Shown piece after piece: positions 17,607-26,074 of a DNA stretch of 64,000 nucleotides. Position 1 is the stretch's first letter, and each line of letters opens with the position of its first letter. This DNA comes from Bacteroides stercoris ATCC 43183. GTDB taxonomy: Bacteria; Bacteroidota; Bacteroidia; Bacteroidales; Bacteroidaceae. The notes under the pieces were generated by a model that made no database searches, was not told the origin of the DNA, and saw nothing but the letters and a program-made list of their open reading frames with translations. The stretch lies in the NCBI RefSeq assembly GCF_025147325.1, contig NZ_CP102262.1, forward strand, positions 806,001-870,000, given 5' to 3'. The translations under genes and the position numbers were made by a program.

Positions 17607-18611
17607 GTGAGCATCAGTGTGCTTGCGGAACGTTATGGCGTAAAAGGGCAGACTCTTCGTAAACAATACAAGGAGAAAATCAGTGATTACCGGAACTGGG
17701 ATCAGCTCGAACATGCGCATGACTATCTCCTTTATCCTGAAAATATTGGAGAAAAGCTTTCTTTGGATGAAACTTGCCTGAGCAATGGAGATGTTTATAC
17801 GATTCTGACCAATAAAGCAGCTAAAGGTCGTAAGGGTGCTTTAGTTGCAATAGTTCGTGGAGTGGCCACAGATGCGGTAAGCGGAATCTTGCGCAGGCTT
17901 CCGCACCGGAAACGGCTGTCTGTCAAGACTGTCACTACAGATTTATCTTCAGCCATGATGCTGACAGTCAGAAAGGTGTTTCCTGCCGCAAAGCTGATCA
18001 ATGACCGTTTTCATGTACAGCAGCTCATGTCTGAAGCTGTTGACCAGTTAAGAATACGCTATCGGTGGAAAGTACTTGATGCGGAAAATCAGGCTATCAG
18101 GGAGCATCGCCAAAAGAAGAAAGAAACAAAGAGTAAGGCGGAAAGGGAAAGAATAGGGAAATGGGAACCTGAAAGAATGGAGAACGGAGAAACCCTGTCA
18201 CAGATAGTAAGCAGAAGCAAGCACATTATACTGAAACACTGGAGCAAATGGAATGAACAGCAAAAGACCAGGGCTGCCATTCTCTTTGATAAATTCCCCA
18301 AGCTTCTGGAAGGATACAGCCTTAGCATGAAACTGACAGACATCTTCAACAAGAAGTCAGGTCTCGATGAAGCAAGGCTAAATCTCGCAAGATGGTACAA
18401 TGAAGTGGAAAAGTTTGACTATATGGAGTTCAACAAGGTACTTGATACGTTTTCAAACCATAGTACGACCATCATAAATTATTTTGAAGAACGATTGACA
18501 AATGCTTCAGCGGAGTCGTTCAATGCTAAAATCAAAGCTTTTCGAAGCCAGTTAAGAGGGGTGGCTGATCTGAAATTCTTCATGTTCAGACTGGCTAGGC
18601 TATACGCTTAA
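17607..18611 (+). CDS. ISAon1-type transposase (DDE_Tnp_ISL3)
   Basis: A 334-residue DDE transposase of the ISL3 group. LSLDETCLSNGDVYTIL carries the first catalytic Asp region. VTTDLSSAMMLTVRKVFPAA with NDRFHVQQLM carries the second. The late NASAESFNAKIKAFRSQLRG block is characteristic of the family's C-terminal catalytic segment. Translation probably starts at GTG 17607, with AAGGAG 14 nt upstream. The frame is open back to 17583, so a fusion with the upstream product is possible. The stop lies just inside the right inverted repeat. Confidence 0.9.
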   Translation: MSISVLAERYGVKGQTLRKQYKEKISDYRNWDQLEHAHDYLLYPENIGEKLSLDETCLSNGDVYTILTNKAAKGRKGALVAIVRGVATDAVSGILRRLPHRKRLSVKTVTTDLSSAMMLTVRKVFPAAKLINDRFHVQQLMSEAVDQLRIRYRWKVLDAENQAIREHRQKKKETKSKAERERIGKWEPERMENGETLSQIVSRSKHIILKHWSKWNEQQKTRAAILFDKFPKLLEGYSLSMKLTDIFNKKSGLDEARLNLARWYNEVEKFDYMEFNKVLDTFSNHSTTIINYFEERLTNASAESFNAKIKAFRSQLRGVADLKFFMFRLARLYA

Positions 18612-18646
18612 AAGAAAGCTTGCCAACCGGGGAAATCCGCTGACCC

Positions 18647-18654
18647 CTAAATCC
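18647..18654 (+). repeat. Right copy of 8-bp target duplication
   Basis: CTAAATCC following the right inverted repeat, identical to 17175-17182. Confidence 0.85.
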
Positions 18655-19169
18655 CGTTCTTCGCGCTATTCCGCTTCCTGGCTGCTGAATACCTTTTCGT
18701 ATGGCGAACTGTTTGTGGAAGGAGACCGGTACACATGTGTCAATGTGTCGCCCCGCATGGCACGGCAGTTTGAAGGTTCGGAACGTGTTTACCTGAAAAT
18801 AGACCTGGCGGACGGTTGGCTGGGCTGGGGAGTAGTCAAGGGAATACATCCGGTGGCAACCGTGTATCCGCAGCCGCAGGATGAAATCCGTTATTCTGCC
18901 GGTGCGCAGGCCGGGGTGGCAGCGGGTTCGTCCGGGCAGGTTAAAAAGAAGCACACTTTTCTGTATACATGGCAGGATATTCATATATTTGCTAAACTGC
19001 GTGGCATAAATCTGTCGGACACGGCACATGTCAGTGTAAACCGTTATGTGGATGCAAGCCGGGATATGCCGTTATGGGAGATTGATGTACGCGACTCCGT
19101 GCAGCCGGATAAAGTGAGGGTAATACTTGTGCACGGGGAAACCGGTGAAGTGGTAATGGATTCTTATGA

Positions 19170-20828
19170 ATGACAAATTTTGGAACGATGAGGTATAAAC
19201 ATATAATTTCGGTTGTTTTGTGGAGTATGTTTCTGGTAGCGTGCGGTCCCAACCGCCGGGTAGCGCTGGCGGAAAAACTGATGGCGGAGAAAGAGACGGA
19301 CAGTGCTATCGCCGTGATGCAGGAAATCAAAGAGCCGCAGAACAACCTTACCGACCGCGACTATGCGCTCTACGCTTTATTATTGTCCGAAGCCATGCAC
19401 CGGAAACAGCAGTTGAATGCGGAAACCGATACATTGCTGCTGCCGGCCATCAAATACTTCAGTGAGTCGGGAGATTCTCTGTATGCCGAACGGGCGTTGT
19501 ACTGCAAAGCGCATCTGGACAGGCGGCTGTACCGCATGAAGGATGCCATGCAGTCTTTTCTGAAAGCCTTGCTTTTCCTGCAGGGAAGCGGCAATGACGA
19601 GCAGCTCTACAGGGTCAATACATGGCTGGGAGTCGTCTGCCTGAACCAGGAAGAGTATGAGGGCAAGATGCGCTATTCCAAAGAGGCGTTGAAGGCGGCG
19701 TTGAGGATGGACAATCTGTTTTACAAGAACCTGGCGTTGTGCGATATCGCCACCGGCTATTACTTTCTGAACAGGCTGGACAGCGCCCTTTATTATGCAC
19801 AGGCCGTCTATGATGCGGCAATAGCGGATTCCCTGCCGTCGCAATTACCTCATGTATATACCGATTTGGGCAGTATCTATGCCAAAATGGGAGAGAACGG
19901 AAAGGCACTGGAGTATATAGACAAAGCTATCGGGTTGCGTCCCCGTAAAGATACCCTTGCCATTCTCGGCCTGTATGCCGATAAGGTGGATTTGTTCGGG
20001 AAGCTGGGGCAGTATGACTCCGCTTATCATTATTTCCGGAAAGTCGTTGCCAGCCCGAATTTGGCAACACAGGCAGATGCCTATAACCATATGTCCGGAG
20101 CGTATTATAAAATGGGACGGTGCAATGAGGCATACTCTCTTCTGCTGCGTTTTACGGAACTGGCGGACAGCGTGAGGAAGCAACGCCATACGGCGGAAGT
20201 CATTGCGTTGCAGGAGCTTTACAAGCACGAGCAACTGTCCGTGGAGAACCTTTATTGGCGCACTCAGGCCGCCGAAAGGCAGAGCAATGTATATCTGATG
20301 GCTACCTTGTCCCTATTGTCGCTGTGGATAGCAAGTACCATTTATTTCTTTTATTGGCGCAACCGCCGCCGGCTGGTGGAGCAGCAGCACCAGCTTGCCA
20401 GTCAGCAGGAAGAATTGCATCATCAGCGGCAAGTGACTACCGAGAACTTGCAGCGTATGGCCGAAATGGAGCAGAAGGAAGCCCGGCTGAAGGAGACTTT
20501 CTTCAGAAGGCTGAACCAGCGTATCGTTCAGGAGATAGAGAAGGGGAGCAATATCCTTCTTTCGGACGATGACTGGGAAGACATTGTGCAGAACGCGGAC
20601 ATTATTTTCGATAACTTCACCAGGCGGCTGCAACAACACTATCCTGCTTTGAATAAAGAGGATTTGCGCTACTGCTGTATGGTGAAGATGCAACTGTCAC
20701 AACTGGAAATGTCGCAAATCATGCATCTGGAGAAAGATTCGGTAAAGAAGCGCCTGAAGCGTATTCGTATGGAGAAGATGAAAGCGGACAGCGGTGTGAC
20801 GCTCGAGGAACTTTTGCGCCGGTTTTAG
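19170..20828 (+). CDS. TPR lipoprotein with C-terminal regulator-like domain
   Basis: A 552-residue protein. A lipobox (FLVAC, Cys about residue 25) implies membrane anchoring outside the cytoplasm. Residues about 30-350 form TPR-type helical repeats (for example VYTDLGSIYAKMGENGKALE). One membrane helix follows (MATLSLLSLWIASTIYFFYW), then a glutamine-rich coiled coil. A cytoplasmic C-terminal domain ends the protein, with an HTH-like DLRYCCMVKMQLSQLEMSQI followed by SVKKRLKRIR. This layout is common for Bacteroides membrane-linked regulators. The ATG at 19170 overlaps the stop of the split gene (ATGA); the ATG at 19188 begins the signal peptide proper and is an alternative. Confidence 0.85.
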   Translation: MTNFGTMRYKHIISVVLWSMFLVACGPNRRVALAEKLMAEKETDSAIAVMQEIKEPQNNLTDRDYALYALLLSEAMHRKQQLNAETDTLLLPAIKYFSESGDSLYAERALYCKAHLDRRLYRMKDAMQSFLKALLFLQGSGNDEQLYRVNTWLGVVCLNQEEYEGKMRYSKEALKAALRMDNLFYKNLALCDIATGYYFLNRLDSALYYAQAVYDAAIADSLPSQLPHVYTDLGSIYAKMGENGKALEYIDKAIGLRPRKDTLAILGLYADKVDLFGKLGQYDSAYHYFRKVVASPNLATQADAYNHMSGAYYKMGRCNEAYSLLLRFTELADSVRKQRHTAEVIALQELYKHEQLSVENLYWRTQAAERQSNVYLMATLSLLSLWIASTIYFFYWRNRRRLVEQQHQLASQQEELHHQRQVTTENLQRMAEMEQKEARLKETFFRRLNQRIVQEIEKGSNILLSDDDWEDIVQNADIIFDNFTRRLQQHYPALNKEDLRYCCMVKMQLSQLEMSQIMHLEKDSVKKRLKRIRMEKMKADSGVTLEELLRRF

Positions 20829-20885
20829 CGGTTGAAGCCGGACATGCGCGGGCGTTGCGGATGTATGAACCGGACGTACGGGCAT

Positions 20886-20950
20886 AAAAAAAGGAGTACC
20901 GCTGTACTCCAACCTTTGTTAACCTTAAATCTAATACTATGAAAAACACA
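20886..20950 (-). ncRNA. Candidate small RNA of about 65 nt, minus strand
   Basis: On the minus strand a TTTG (20984-20981), a 19-nt spacer and TACCTTTG (20961-20954) form a textbook Bacteroides promoter. About 40 nt after the predicted start comes a perfect 7-bp hairpin GGAGTAC/GTACTCC with a 4-nt loop (20893-20910), then seven T (20892-20886). Promoter and terminator delimit a transcript with no reading frame of useful length. The TPR gene upstream runs the opposite way. Function unknown. Confidence 0.65.
20893..20910 (-). terminator. Terminator of the minus-strand small-RNA candidate
   Basis: GGAGTAC and GTACTCC pair perfectly around a 4-nt loop. The T7 tract is on the minus strand and A7 is on the plus strand. 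It could also stop plus-strand transcription from the TPR gene only weakly, as no T-run follows on that strand. Confidence 0.7.
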
Positions 20951-20953
20951 GTG

Positions 20954-20984
20954 CAAAGGTACGGACTTTCGGGAAATTTCCAAA
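20954..20984 (-). promoter_or_regulatory. -33/-7 promoter of the minus-strand small-RNA candidate
   Basis: Read on the minus strand: TTTG, 19 nt, TACCTTTG. Both boxes match the Bacteroides consensus exactly. Confidence 0.7.
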
Positions 20985-21094
20985 TAAAGCAAATAAAAAA
21001 GTGTGTTTTATAACATGTTTTAGCAAAAATGCCGGCTTTGTTAAGGCTTGCTAAGGATTGAAACCCTTTACATACGTATTTTCTAAAAAAGGAT

Positions 21095-21102
21095 TATCTT
21101 TG
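21095..21102 (+). promoter_or_regulatory. -7 box for mutS
   Basis: TATCTTTG, about 137 nt upstream of the mutS ATG at 21239. The whole palindrome 21118-21220 would lie in the leader RNA. Confidence 0.55.
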
Positions 21103-21117
21103 TGACATTAATCAATG

Positions 21118-21220
21118 AACACAGAGATACGGTGGCACAGAGTTGCTTGTGCAGAGCGTCTGCTTCATGAAACCGGGAGTTCATACCGTTAAAAACTCTG
21201 CGCCACCGTGCTTCTGTGTT
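21118..21220. repeat. Imperfect palindrome in the mutS leader
   Basis: The arms 21118-21144 and 21194-21220 match as reverse complements at 23 of 27 positions (core ACGGTGGC-x-CAGAGTT). A small inner hairpin GCAGA/TCTGC (21151-21163) lies between them. It resembles the short palindromic repeats scattered between genes in Bacteroides. Confidence 0.65.
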
Positions 21221-21238
21221 CCGCAAAGATATACCTGT

Positions 21239-23854
21239 ATGCACGAAGATATTGTCCTTACCCCGATGATGAAGCAGTTTCTTGAGTTGAAGGCAAAGCA
21301 CCCCGATGCGGTCATGCTGTTTCGTTGCGGCGACTTCTATGAAACTTATTCCACCGATGCCGTCCTGGCTTCTGAAATATTAGGCATTACCTTGACTAAG
21401 CGCGCCAACGGCAAGGGAAAAACGATTGAAATGGCAGGCTTTCCCCACCATGCGCTCGATACGTATCTGCCCAAACTGATACGTGCGGGCAAGCGCGTAG
21501 CCATTTGCGACCAGTTGGAAGATCCGAAGCTCACCAAGAAACTGGTGAAACGCGGTATCACCGAATTGGTAACGCCGGGCGTATCCATTAACGACAATAT
21601 ACTGAATTACCGTGAAAACAACTTCCTCGCCGCTGTTCATTTCGGTAAAGGCGCCTGCGGGGTGGCGTTTCTGGATATCTCCACCGGTGAGTTTCTGACC
21701 GCCGAAGGCTCCTTTGACCATATAGACAAACTGCTGAACAACTTCGCCCCGAAAGAGGTGCTGTTTGAGCGTGGCCGCCGGGGAATGTTCGAAGGCAATT
21801 TCGGCAGCAAGTTCTTTACGTTCGAGCTGGACGACTGGGTGTTTACGGAAACCACCGCCCGCGAAAAACTGCTGAAACACTTTGAAGTGAAAAACCTGAA
21901 GGGGTTCGGCGTGGAGCATCTCAAAAACGGTATCATCGCTTCGGGGGCTATCTTGCAGTACCTCATTATGACGCAGCATACGCAGATAGGGCATATCACT
22001 TCGCTGGCACGTATAGAGGAAGATAAGTACGTCCGTCTGGATAAGTTTACGGTGCGCAGCCTGGAGCTGATGGGCAGCATGAACGACGGCGGCAGCAGCT
22101 TGTTGGATGTGATAGATAAAACAATCAGCCCGATGGGGGCCCGCCTGCTGAAGCGTTGGATGGTATTCCCCCTGAAGGATGTGAAGCCCATTAACGGACG
22201 GCTGGACGTGGTGGAGTATTTCTTCCGGAAACCTGAGTTCAAGGGAGTGATTGAAGAGCAGTTGCACTTGATAGGCGACCTGGAACGCATTATCTCCAAA
22301 GTAGCCGTAGGACGTGTTTCTCCCCGCGAGGTAGTCGCTCTGAAAGTGGCCCTGCAGGCTATTGAACCGATTAAGGAAGCCTGTATGGATGCCGATAACG
22401 CCAGTCTGAACCATATCGGCGGACAACTGGACATCTGCCGTTCCATCCGCGACCGCATCGAAAGGGAAATCAACAACGACCCGCCGTTGCTTGTCAATAA
22501 AGGCGGTGTGATAAAATCCGGCGTGAATGCCGAATTGGACGAGCTGCGCCGGATAGCCTATTCCGGCAAGGACTATCTTTTGCAGATACAGCAGCGGGAG
22601 AGTGAGCTTACGGGCATTCCCAGCCTGAAAATCGGCTATAACAATGTGTTCGGTTACTATATCGAAGTGCGCAACGTGCACAAGGATAAAGTGCCGCAGG
22701 AGTGGATTCGCAAGCAGACACTGGTCAATGCCGAGCGTTACATTACGCAGGAATTGAAAGAATATGAGGAAAAGATACTCGGCGCCGAGGACAAGATACT
22801 GGTGCTGGAAACACAGCTTTATGCAGAGCTGGTGCAGTCCTTGAGCGAGTTTATTCCTGCCATTCAGACCGATGCAAACCAGATAGCCCGGCTGGACTGC
22901 CTGCTGTCTTTTGCCACCGCAGCCCGCGAAAACAATTATATCCGTCCCGTAATCTCCGACGACGAGGTGCTGGAGATACACCAGGGACGTCATCCGGTCA
23001 TCGAGAAGCAGCTTCCGATAGGCGAGAAGTATGTAGCCAACGATGTGATGCTGGACAGCAGTACGCAGCAGATAATCATCATTACCGGTCCCAACATGGC
23101 GGGTAAGTCGGCATTGCTCCGTCAGACCGCCCTGATTACGCTTATGGCGCAAATCGGCTGTTTCGTTCCGGCGGAAAGCGCGCATATCGGTCTGGTGGAC
23201 AAGATATTCACCCGTGTGGGAGCCAGCGACAACATCTCCGTGGGCGAGTCTACGTTTATGGTGGAGATGAACGAGGCGGCCGACATCCTGAATAACCTTT
23301 CTCCCCGCAGCCTGGTGCTTTTTGACGAGTTGGGGCGCGGTACTTCCACCTACGACGGCATCTCCATTGCCTGGGCCATTGTGGAGTATATCCACGAACA
23401 TCCGCATGCCAAGGCGCGTACGCTCTTTGCCACGCACTACCATGAACTGAACGAAATGGAGAAATCCTTCAAGCGCATCAAGAACTATAATGTATCGGTG
23501 AAGGAAATCGACAATAAGGTCATTTTCCTGCGCAAACTGGAGCGCGGCGGCAGCGAGCATTCCTTCGGTATCCATGTAGCCAAAATGGCGGGTATGCCCA
23601 AAAGTATCGTGAAACGCGCCGGTGATATATTGAAACAGCTTGAAAAGGACAACCGCCAGCAAGGCATCGCGGCCAAGCCGATGGTTGAAGTGGGAGAGAC
23701 GCTCGGCGGCATGCAGCTCAGTTTCTTCCAGCTCGACGACCCGGTGTTGTGCCAGATACGCGACGAGATACTGAACCTGGATGTGAACAACCTGACACCG
23801 CTCGAAGCGCTGAACAAGCTGAATGACATCAAGCGGATAGTCAAAGGAAAGTAA
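21239..23854 (+). CDS. mutS: DNA mismatch repair protein MutS
   Basis: An 871-residue MutS1. The mismatch-binding Phe-X-Glu motif is F33-Y-E35 (GDFYETY). The Walker [12 protein letters not shown] is near residue 617. The Walker [15 protein letters not shown] and the H-loop [10 protein letters not shown] follow. The protein recognises base mismatches as a dimer and acts with MutL, which is not in the window. The ATG at 21239 ([11 protein letters not shown]) matches the normal start. A frame open back to 21143 would translate the palindrome and is rejected. Confidence 0.97.
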   Translation: MHEDIVLTPMMKQFLELKAKHPDAVMLFRCGDFYETYSTDAVLASEILGITLTKRANGKGKTIEMAGFPHHALDTYLPKLIRAGKRVAICDQLEDPKLTKKLVKRGITELVTPGVSINDNILNYRENNFLAAVHFGKGACGVAFLDISTGEFLTAEGSFDHIDKLLNNFAPKEVLFERGRRGMFEGNFGSKFFTFELDDWVFTETTAREKLLKHFEVKNLKGFGVEHLKNGIIASGAILQYLIMTQHTQIGHITSLARIEEDKYVRLDKFTVRSLELMGSMNDGGSSLLDVIDKTISPMGARLLKRWMVFPLKDVKPINGRLDVVEYFFRKPEFKGVIEEQLHLIGDLERIISKVAVGRVSPREVVALKVALQAIEPIKEACMDADNASLNHIGGQLDICRSIRDRIEREINNDPPLLVNKGGVIKSGVNAELDELRRIAYSGKDYLLQIQQRESELTGIPSLKIGYNNVFGYYIEVRNVHKDKVPQEWIRKQTLVNAERYITQELKEYEEKILGAEDKILVLETQLYAELVQSLSEFIPAIQTDANQIARLDCLLSFATAARENNYIRPVISDDEVLEIHQGRHPVIEKQLPIGEKYVANDVMLDSSTQQIIIITGPNMAGKSALLRQTALITLMAQIGCFVPAESAHIGLVDKIFTRVGASDNISVGESTFMVEMNEAADILNNLSPRSLVLFDELGRGTSTYDGISIAWAIVEYIHEHPHAKARTLFATHYHELNEMEKSFKRIKNYNVSVKEIDNKVIFLRKLERGGSEHSFGIHVAKMAGMPKSIVKRAGDILKQLEKDNRQQGIAAKPMVEVGETLGGMQLSFFQLDDPVLCQIRDEILNLDVNNLTPLEALNKLNDIKRIVKGK

Positions 23855-23910
23855 CCTGCGACGTAAGTCGGGTTTCAAAGAATAAAACAAAAAATTTCTC
23901 CTGAGGGAAC

Positions 23911-24019
23911 GGTTTGTTTCCCCGTGAGAAACTCTTTGTTTCACGTAGTGGAACAAGAAGTATCAAGGCATGGAACTTTCAGTTTCCTTAGGTGGAACTG
24001 TCGGTTTCATGCCTTGATA
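23911..24019. terminator. Compound palindromic region between mutS and lgt
   Basis: The arms 23961-23976 (TATCAAGGCATGGAAC) and 24003-24019 (GGTTTCATGCCTTGATA) form a long stem followed by T7, with an inner CAGTTTCC/GGAACTG hairpin. Two shorter imperfect palindromes precede it: GTTTCCCCGTGAGAAAC near 23915 and GTTTCACGTAGTGGAAC near 23938. It lies between the converging mutS and lgt stops and probably terminates both. Confidence 0.65.
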
Positions 24020-24041
24020 TTTTTTTATTGTTGCGGAGTTC

Positions 24042-24959
24042 TTATTTTCCTGCCGTTTTCTTGCCATGGAAACACATGAAGTACACTCCGATAAGTATGA
24101 ATGGAATGCTGAGCCATTGCCCCATATTCAGCGTCATTGCGCTTTCAAAATCCACCTGATCCTCTTTCAGAAACTCGATGAAGAAGCGGAATACGAATAT
24201 TTCAGTCAGGCAGAGGCCGAAGAAGAAACCGCGGTGATAGGGTAGGGTAGCGTCGGTTTGCATTGCGGTGGACTTGGCTTTGGTGGTGCTGAAGTCCGTT
24301 TTGAGCTTGTTTTCCTGCTGCTTTTGTCCGCGCCTGTACAAGTAGACCATGCCCAGGAAGAAGATGAAGTAGGCGATTGCCTCGTAGAGCTGTGCCGGAT
24401 GGCGGGGTAGCATATCCACCCGTTCAAAGACGAAAGCCCAGGGCACATCGGCCGGCTTGCCGATAATCTCGGAGTTCATCAGGTTGGCAAGGCGGATGCA
24501 ACAGGCAGTGACAGGTGTGGCTACGGCTATCATGTCCAGCACATCCATATAGTGCATCTTGGTTTTGCGGCAGTACATCCAGAGGGCGATAATCAGTCCC
24601 AGCGTACCGCCGTGACTGGCAAGCCCTTCGTAGCCGGTAAACTTCCAGCCGCCGTCCGGCAGGAACTTCACGGGAAGTATCATTTCCCAGAAGTGATTCA
24701 GGTAATAATCCGGCTGGTAGAACAGACAGTGCCCCAGTCTCGCTCCTATCAGGATGCCGAAGAAGCAGTAGAAGAACAGCGGTTCGAATGTCTTTTCGTC
24801 GATTTTCCGGTCGTGGTATTGGCGGTGTACTATTACGTAGGCAAGAGCAATACCTACCACCCATAACAGGCCGTAATACCGGATTGGAAGGCTGCCGAAA
24901 AGGTTGAACAGTTCCGGGTTGGGATTCCAGTTGATAGAGAGGAGAGTCAGCATATTCAT
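24042..24959 (-). CDS. lgt: Prolipoprotein diacylglyceryl transferase
   Basis: A 305-residue inner-membrane enzyme that moves diacylglycerol from phosphatidylglycerol to the lipobox cysteine of prolipoproteins. Several membrane helices are visible. Lgt signatures are [49 protein letters not shown] and [11 protein letters not shown] soluble insertion of about 30 residues ([17 protein letters not shown]) interrupts the C-terminal part. The ATG at 24959 is used; TTG at 24965 and ATG at 24953 are alternatives. Confidence 0.95.
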   Translation of the reverse strand: MNMLTLLSINWNPNPELFNLFGSLPIRYYGLLWVVGIALAYVIVHRQYHDRKIDEKTFEPLFFYCFFGILIGARLGHCLFYQPDYYLNHFWEMILPVKFLPDGGWKFTGYEGLASHGGTLGLIIALWMYCRKTKMHYMDVLDMIAVATPVTACCIRLANLMNSEIIGKPADVPWAFVFERVDMLPRHPAQLYEAIAYFIFFLGMVYLYRRGQKQQENKLKTDFSTTKAKSTAMQTDATLPYHRGFFFGLCLTEIFVFRFFIEFLKEDQVDFESAMTLNMGQWLSIPFILIGVYFMCFHGKKTAGK

Positions 24960-24991
24960 AAGCAATTTAAGTTAGTTTATATCTTTGTTTT

Positions 24992-25070
24992 CGTCCTTCG
25001 GAGCGTAGCGCAGAATCTGCTCTTTTTATGTATTGCACGGAAGAGGTTCTGCGCTACGCTCCGGAAGATG
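24992..25070. repeat. Palindromic repeat in the lgt leader
   Basis: Core arms GGAGCGTAGCGCAGAA (25000-25015) and TTCTGCGCTACGCTCC (25047-25062) are perfect 16-bp inverted repeats. Weaker pairing extends on both sides. It lies between the lgt -7 box (25092-25099) and the lgt ATG, so it would be transcribed. Confidence 0.75.
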
Positions 25071-25091
25071 AAACTGTATAAGATGGTGAGG

Positions 25092-25099
25092 CAAAGGTA
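25092..25099 (-). promoter_or_regulatory. -7 box for lgt
   Basis: The minus strand reads TACCTTTG followed by C, giving a leader of about 125 nt that contains the palindrome 24992-25070. Confidence 0.5.
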
Positions 25100-25104
25100 T
25101 AAAA

Positions 25105-26049
25105 TTATTTGAATTTCTCCGCTACCATTCTGTATGTAGGGATGTCGATATTCTGTTCTTCGGCTGCCGCAATCATGTCGAAAAGCAATCCCTGCACTTC
25201 GCTTTGGTGGCCGCGCGCCATGTCTTTTTGCATGGAAGCGGTGCTTTCGGGGGCAAGTTTGTCGATTACCTTGAGGTTGTACGCTACGATGTCTTCCTCG
25301 AACCCGATGCCCAGTTTCCGTCCCAAGGCCGCGCTTTCTTGCGAAAGCCCGATGAAGGTGTCGCGTACTTTGCCGGGCTTCTGCACTTCGCCCATAGGCA
25401 CGTCGTAGTAAGCTCCGGTAACGGCCATGGCCGAGATGAAAGACCATTTGACGAAGGTGTCGCGGTTGATGTCGGGAGATATGTCGGCCTTGATGCCGCT
25501 TTCCTGCAAATCCCGCTGTATGGCTGCCAATGTTTCACGGGAAACAATGGTGTCTTTGTGTGCCCCGTAAACCAACCGGAATATCTTGCCCATTTGCGTG
25601 ATTTCGCCTTTGCCGGATACGAATCCTACGATGTAGATGCAGCCGTCCAGTACCGTGACGCCGGGAACCAGCCGCTGGATGCGCGGACCTGTGCCATGGA
25701 CGTTCAGGATGGGGATTACTACCGTGTCCTTGTGTGCGGCGTGCCTGATTAATTCCGTAATGGAGTCTACGGAATAGCCTTTGACGCATACGAAAATAAC
25801 GTCTGCCTTGTAAGCGTCCGCCGAAGAGGCGAGGGCGGCATATTCCTCTGCCGTATAAGCCGGAACGTCCAATGTATGCTCGCCTTTTAAATCGGAATGT
25901 AACTTCAATCCGTTTTCACGTAAGGCGGCAAGATGTCCGCCACGGGCAATACAGGTGACGTCCTTTCCGGCGAGAGCGAGAAATGCGGCTATTGAACCGC
26001 CTACACCGCCGGTTCCTGCAATGAGATACTTCAGGTTGTTATTTTTCAT
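25105..26049 (-). CDS. Ketopantoate reductase-family protein
   Basis: A 314-residue NADPH-dependent reductase of the PanE/ApbA type. The N-terminal Rossmann fold has GTGGVGGSIAAFLA and the family's CVKGYSVDS strand. The C-terminal helical domain has KWSFISAMAVTGAYY and a late RGHQSEVQGLL. A true PanE makes pantoate for coenzyme A. Bacteroides genomes often carry paralogues and no pan genes are adjacent, so the substrate is uncertain. It lies 25 nt downstream of the RhuM-like gene, probably in one operon from ychF. Confidence 0.8.
   Translation of the reverse strand: MKNNNLKYLIAGTGGVGGSIAAFLALAGKDVTCIARGGHLAALRENGLKLHSDLKGEHTLDVPAYTAEEYAALASSADAYKADVIFVCVKGYSVDSITELIRHAAHKDTVVIPILNVHGTGPRIQRLVPGVTVLDGCIYIVGFVSGKGEITQMGKIFRLVYGAHKDTIVSRETLAAIQRDLQESGIKADISPDINRDTFVKWSFISAMAVTGAYYDVPMGEVQKPGKVRDTFIGLSQESAALGRKLGIGFEEDIVAYNLKVIDKLAPESTASMQKDMARGHQSEVQGLLFDMIAAAEEQNIDIPTYRMVAEKFK
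25531..25546. other. parS-like 16-mer inside the reductase gene
   Basis: TGTTTCACGGGAAACA differs at one position from the bacterial parS consensus TGTTTCACGTGAAACA. It lies in coding sequence, encoding VSRET in the reductase. A second 14/16 match is at 39815-39830. Confidence 0.45.
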
Positions 26050-26074
26050 TTGTAGCGTATCTTTAGAAGATTAA

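Larger units (their letters stand above)
17183..18646 (+). mobile_element. ISL3/ISAon1-type insertion sequence, 1464 bp
   Basis: The inverted ends are GGCTCAGCGGA on the left and, read inward, GGGTCAGCGGA on the right. They continue as imperfect repeats over about 32 nt (GGTTGG-x-AAG-x-TTT shared, about 24 of 32 positions). The 8-bp duplication CTAAATCC flanks it. It carries an N-terminal-region frame and a transposase frame in the same direction as the host operon. Both ends and both frames look complete, so it may be active. Confidence 0.9.
16691..19173 (+). pseudogene. Membrane-protein gene split by the ISL3-type insertion
   Basis: The 5' part (16691-17182) encodes residues 1-164: a basic cytoplasmic start, then hydrophobic segments (IAVPVIIVLFLLH, VVASVLFVIGMGG and GLSALCTNVVVVSLFW). 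The 3' part (18655-19173) encodes the soluble rest, from RSSRYSASWLLN to a stop at 19171. Removing the element and one copy of the 8-bp duplication joins both parts in frame (PKS-RSSRYSASW), giving 336 residues. The split copy should yield only a truncated membrane fragment ending in SGW at 17209. It is the third gene of the operon; its product is not recognised. Confidence 0.85.
20829..21238. other. Intergenic stretch with small-RNA unit, mutS promoter and palindrome
   Basis: About 410 nt. It holds the minus-strand small-RNA candidate (20886-20950) with its own promoter, the mutS -7 box (21095-21102) and a large imperfect palindrome (21118-21220) in the mutS leader. No protein gene was seen; the frame that extends mutS upstream to 21143 runs through the palindrome. 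Confidence 0.6.

Noticed and set aside
21380-23956. An 858-codon open frame on the minus strand opposite mutS
   Set aside because: It mirrors mutS codon by codon, has no recognisable domain and is rich in residues expected from antisense reading. mutS itself is complete and conserved.
23911-23957. Further parS-like words (GTTTCCCCGTGAGAAAC and GTTTCACGTAGTGGAAC)
   Set aside because: Both need inserted bases or several changes to match parS, and they belong to the compound palindrome between mutS and lgt.
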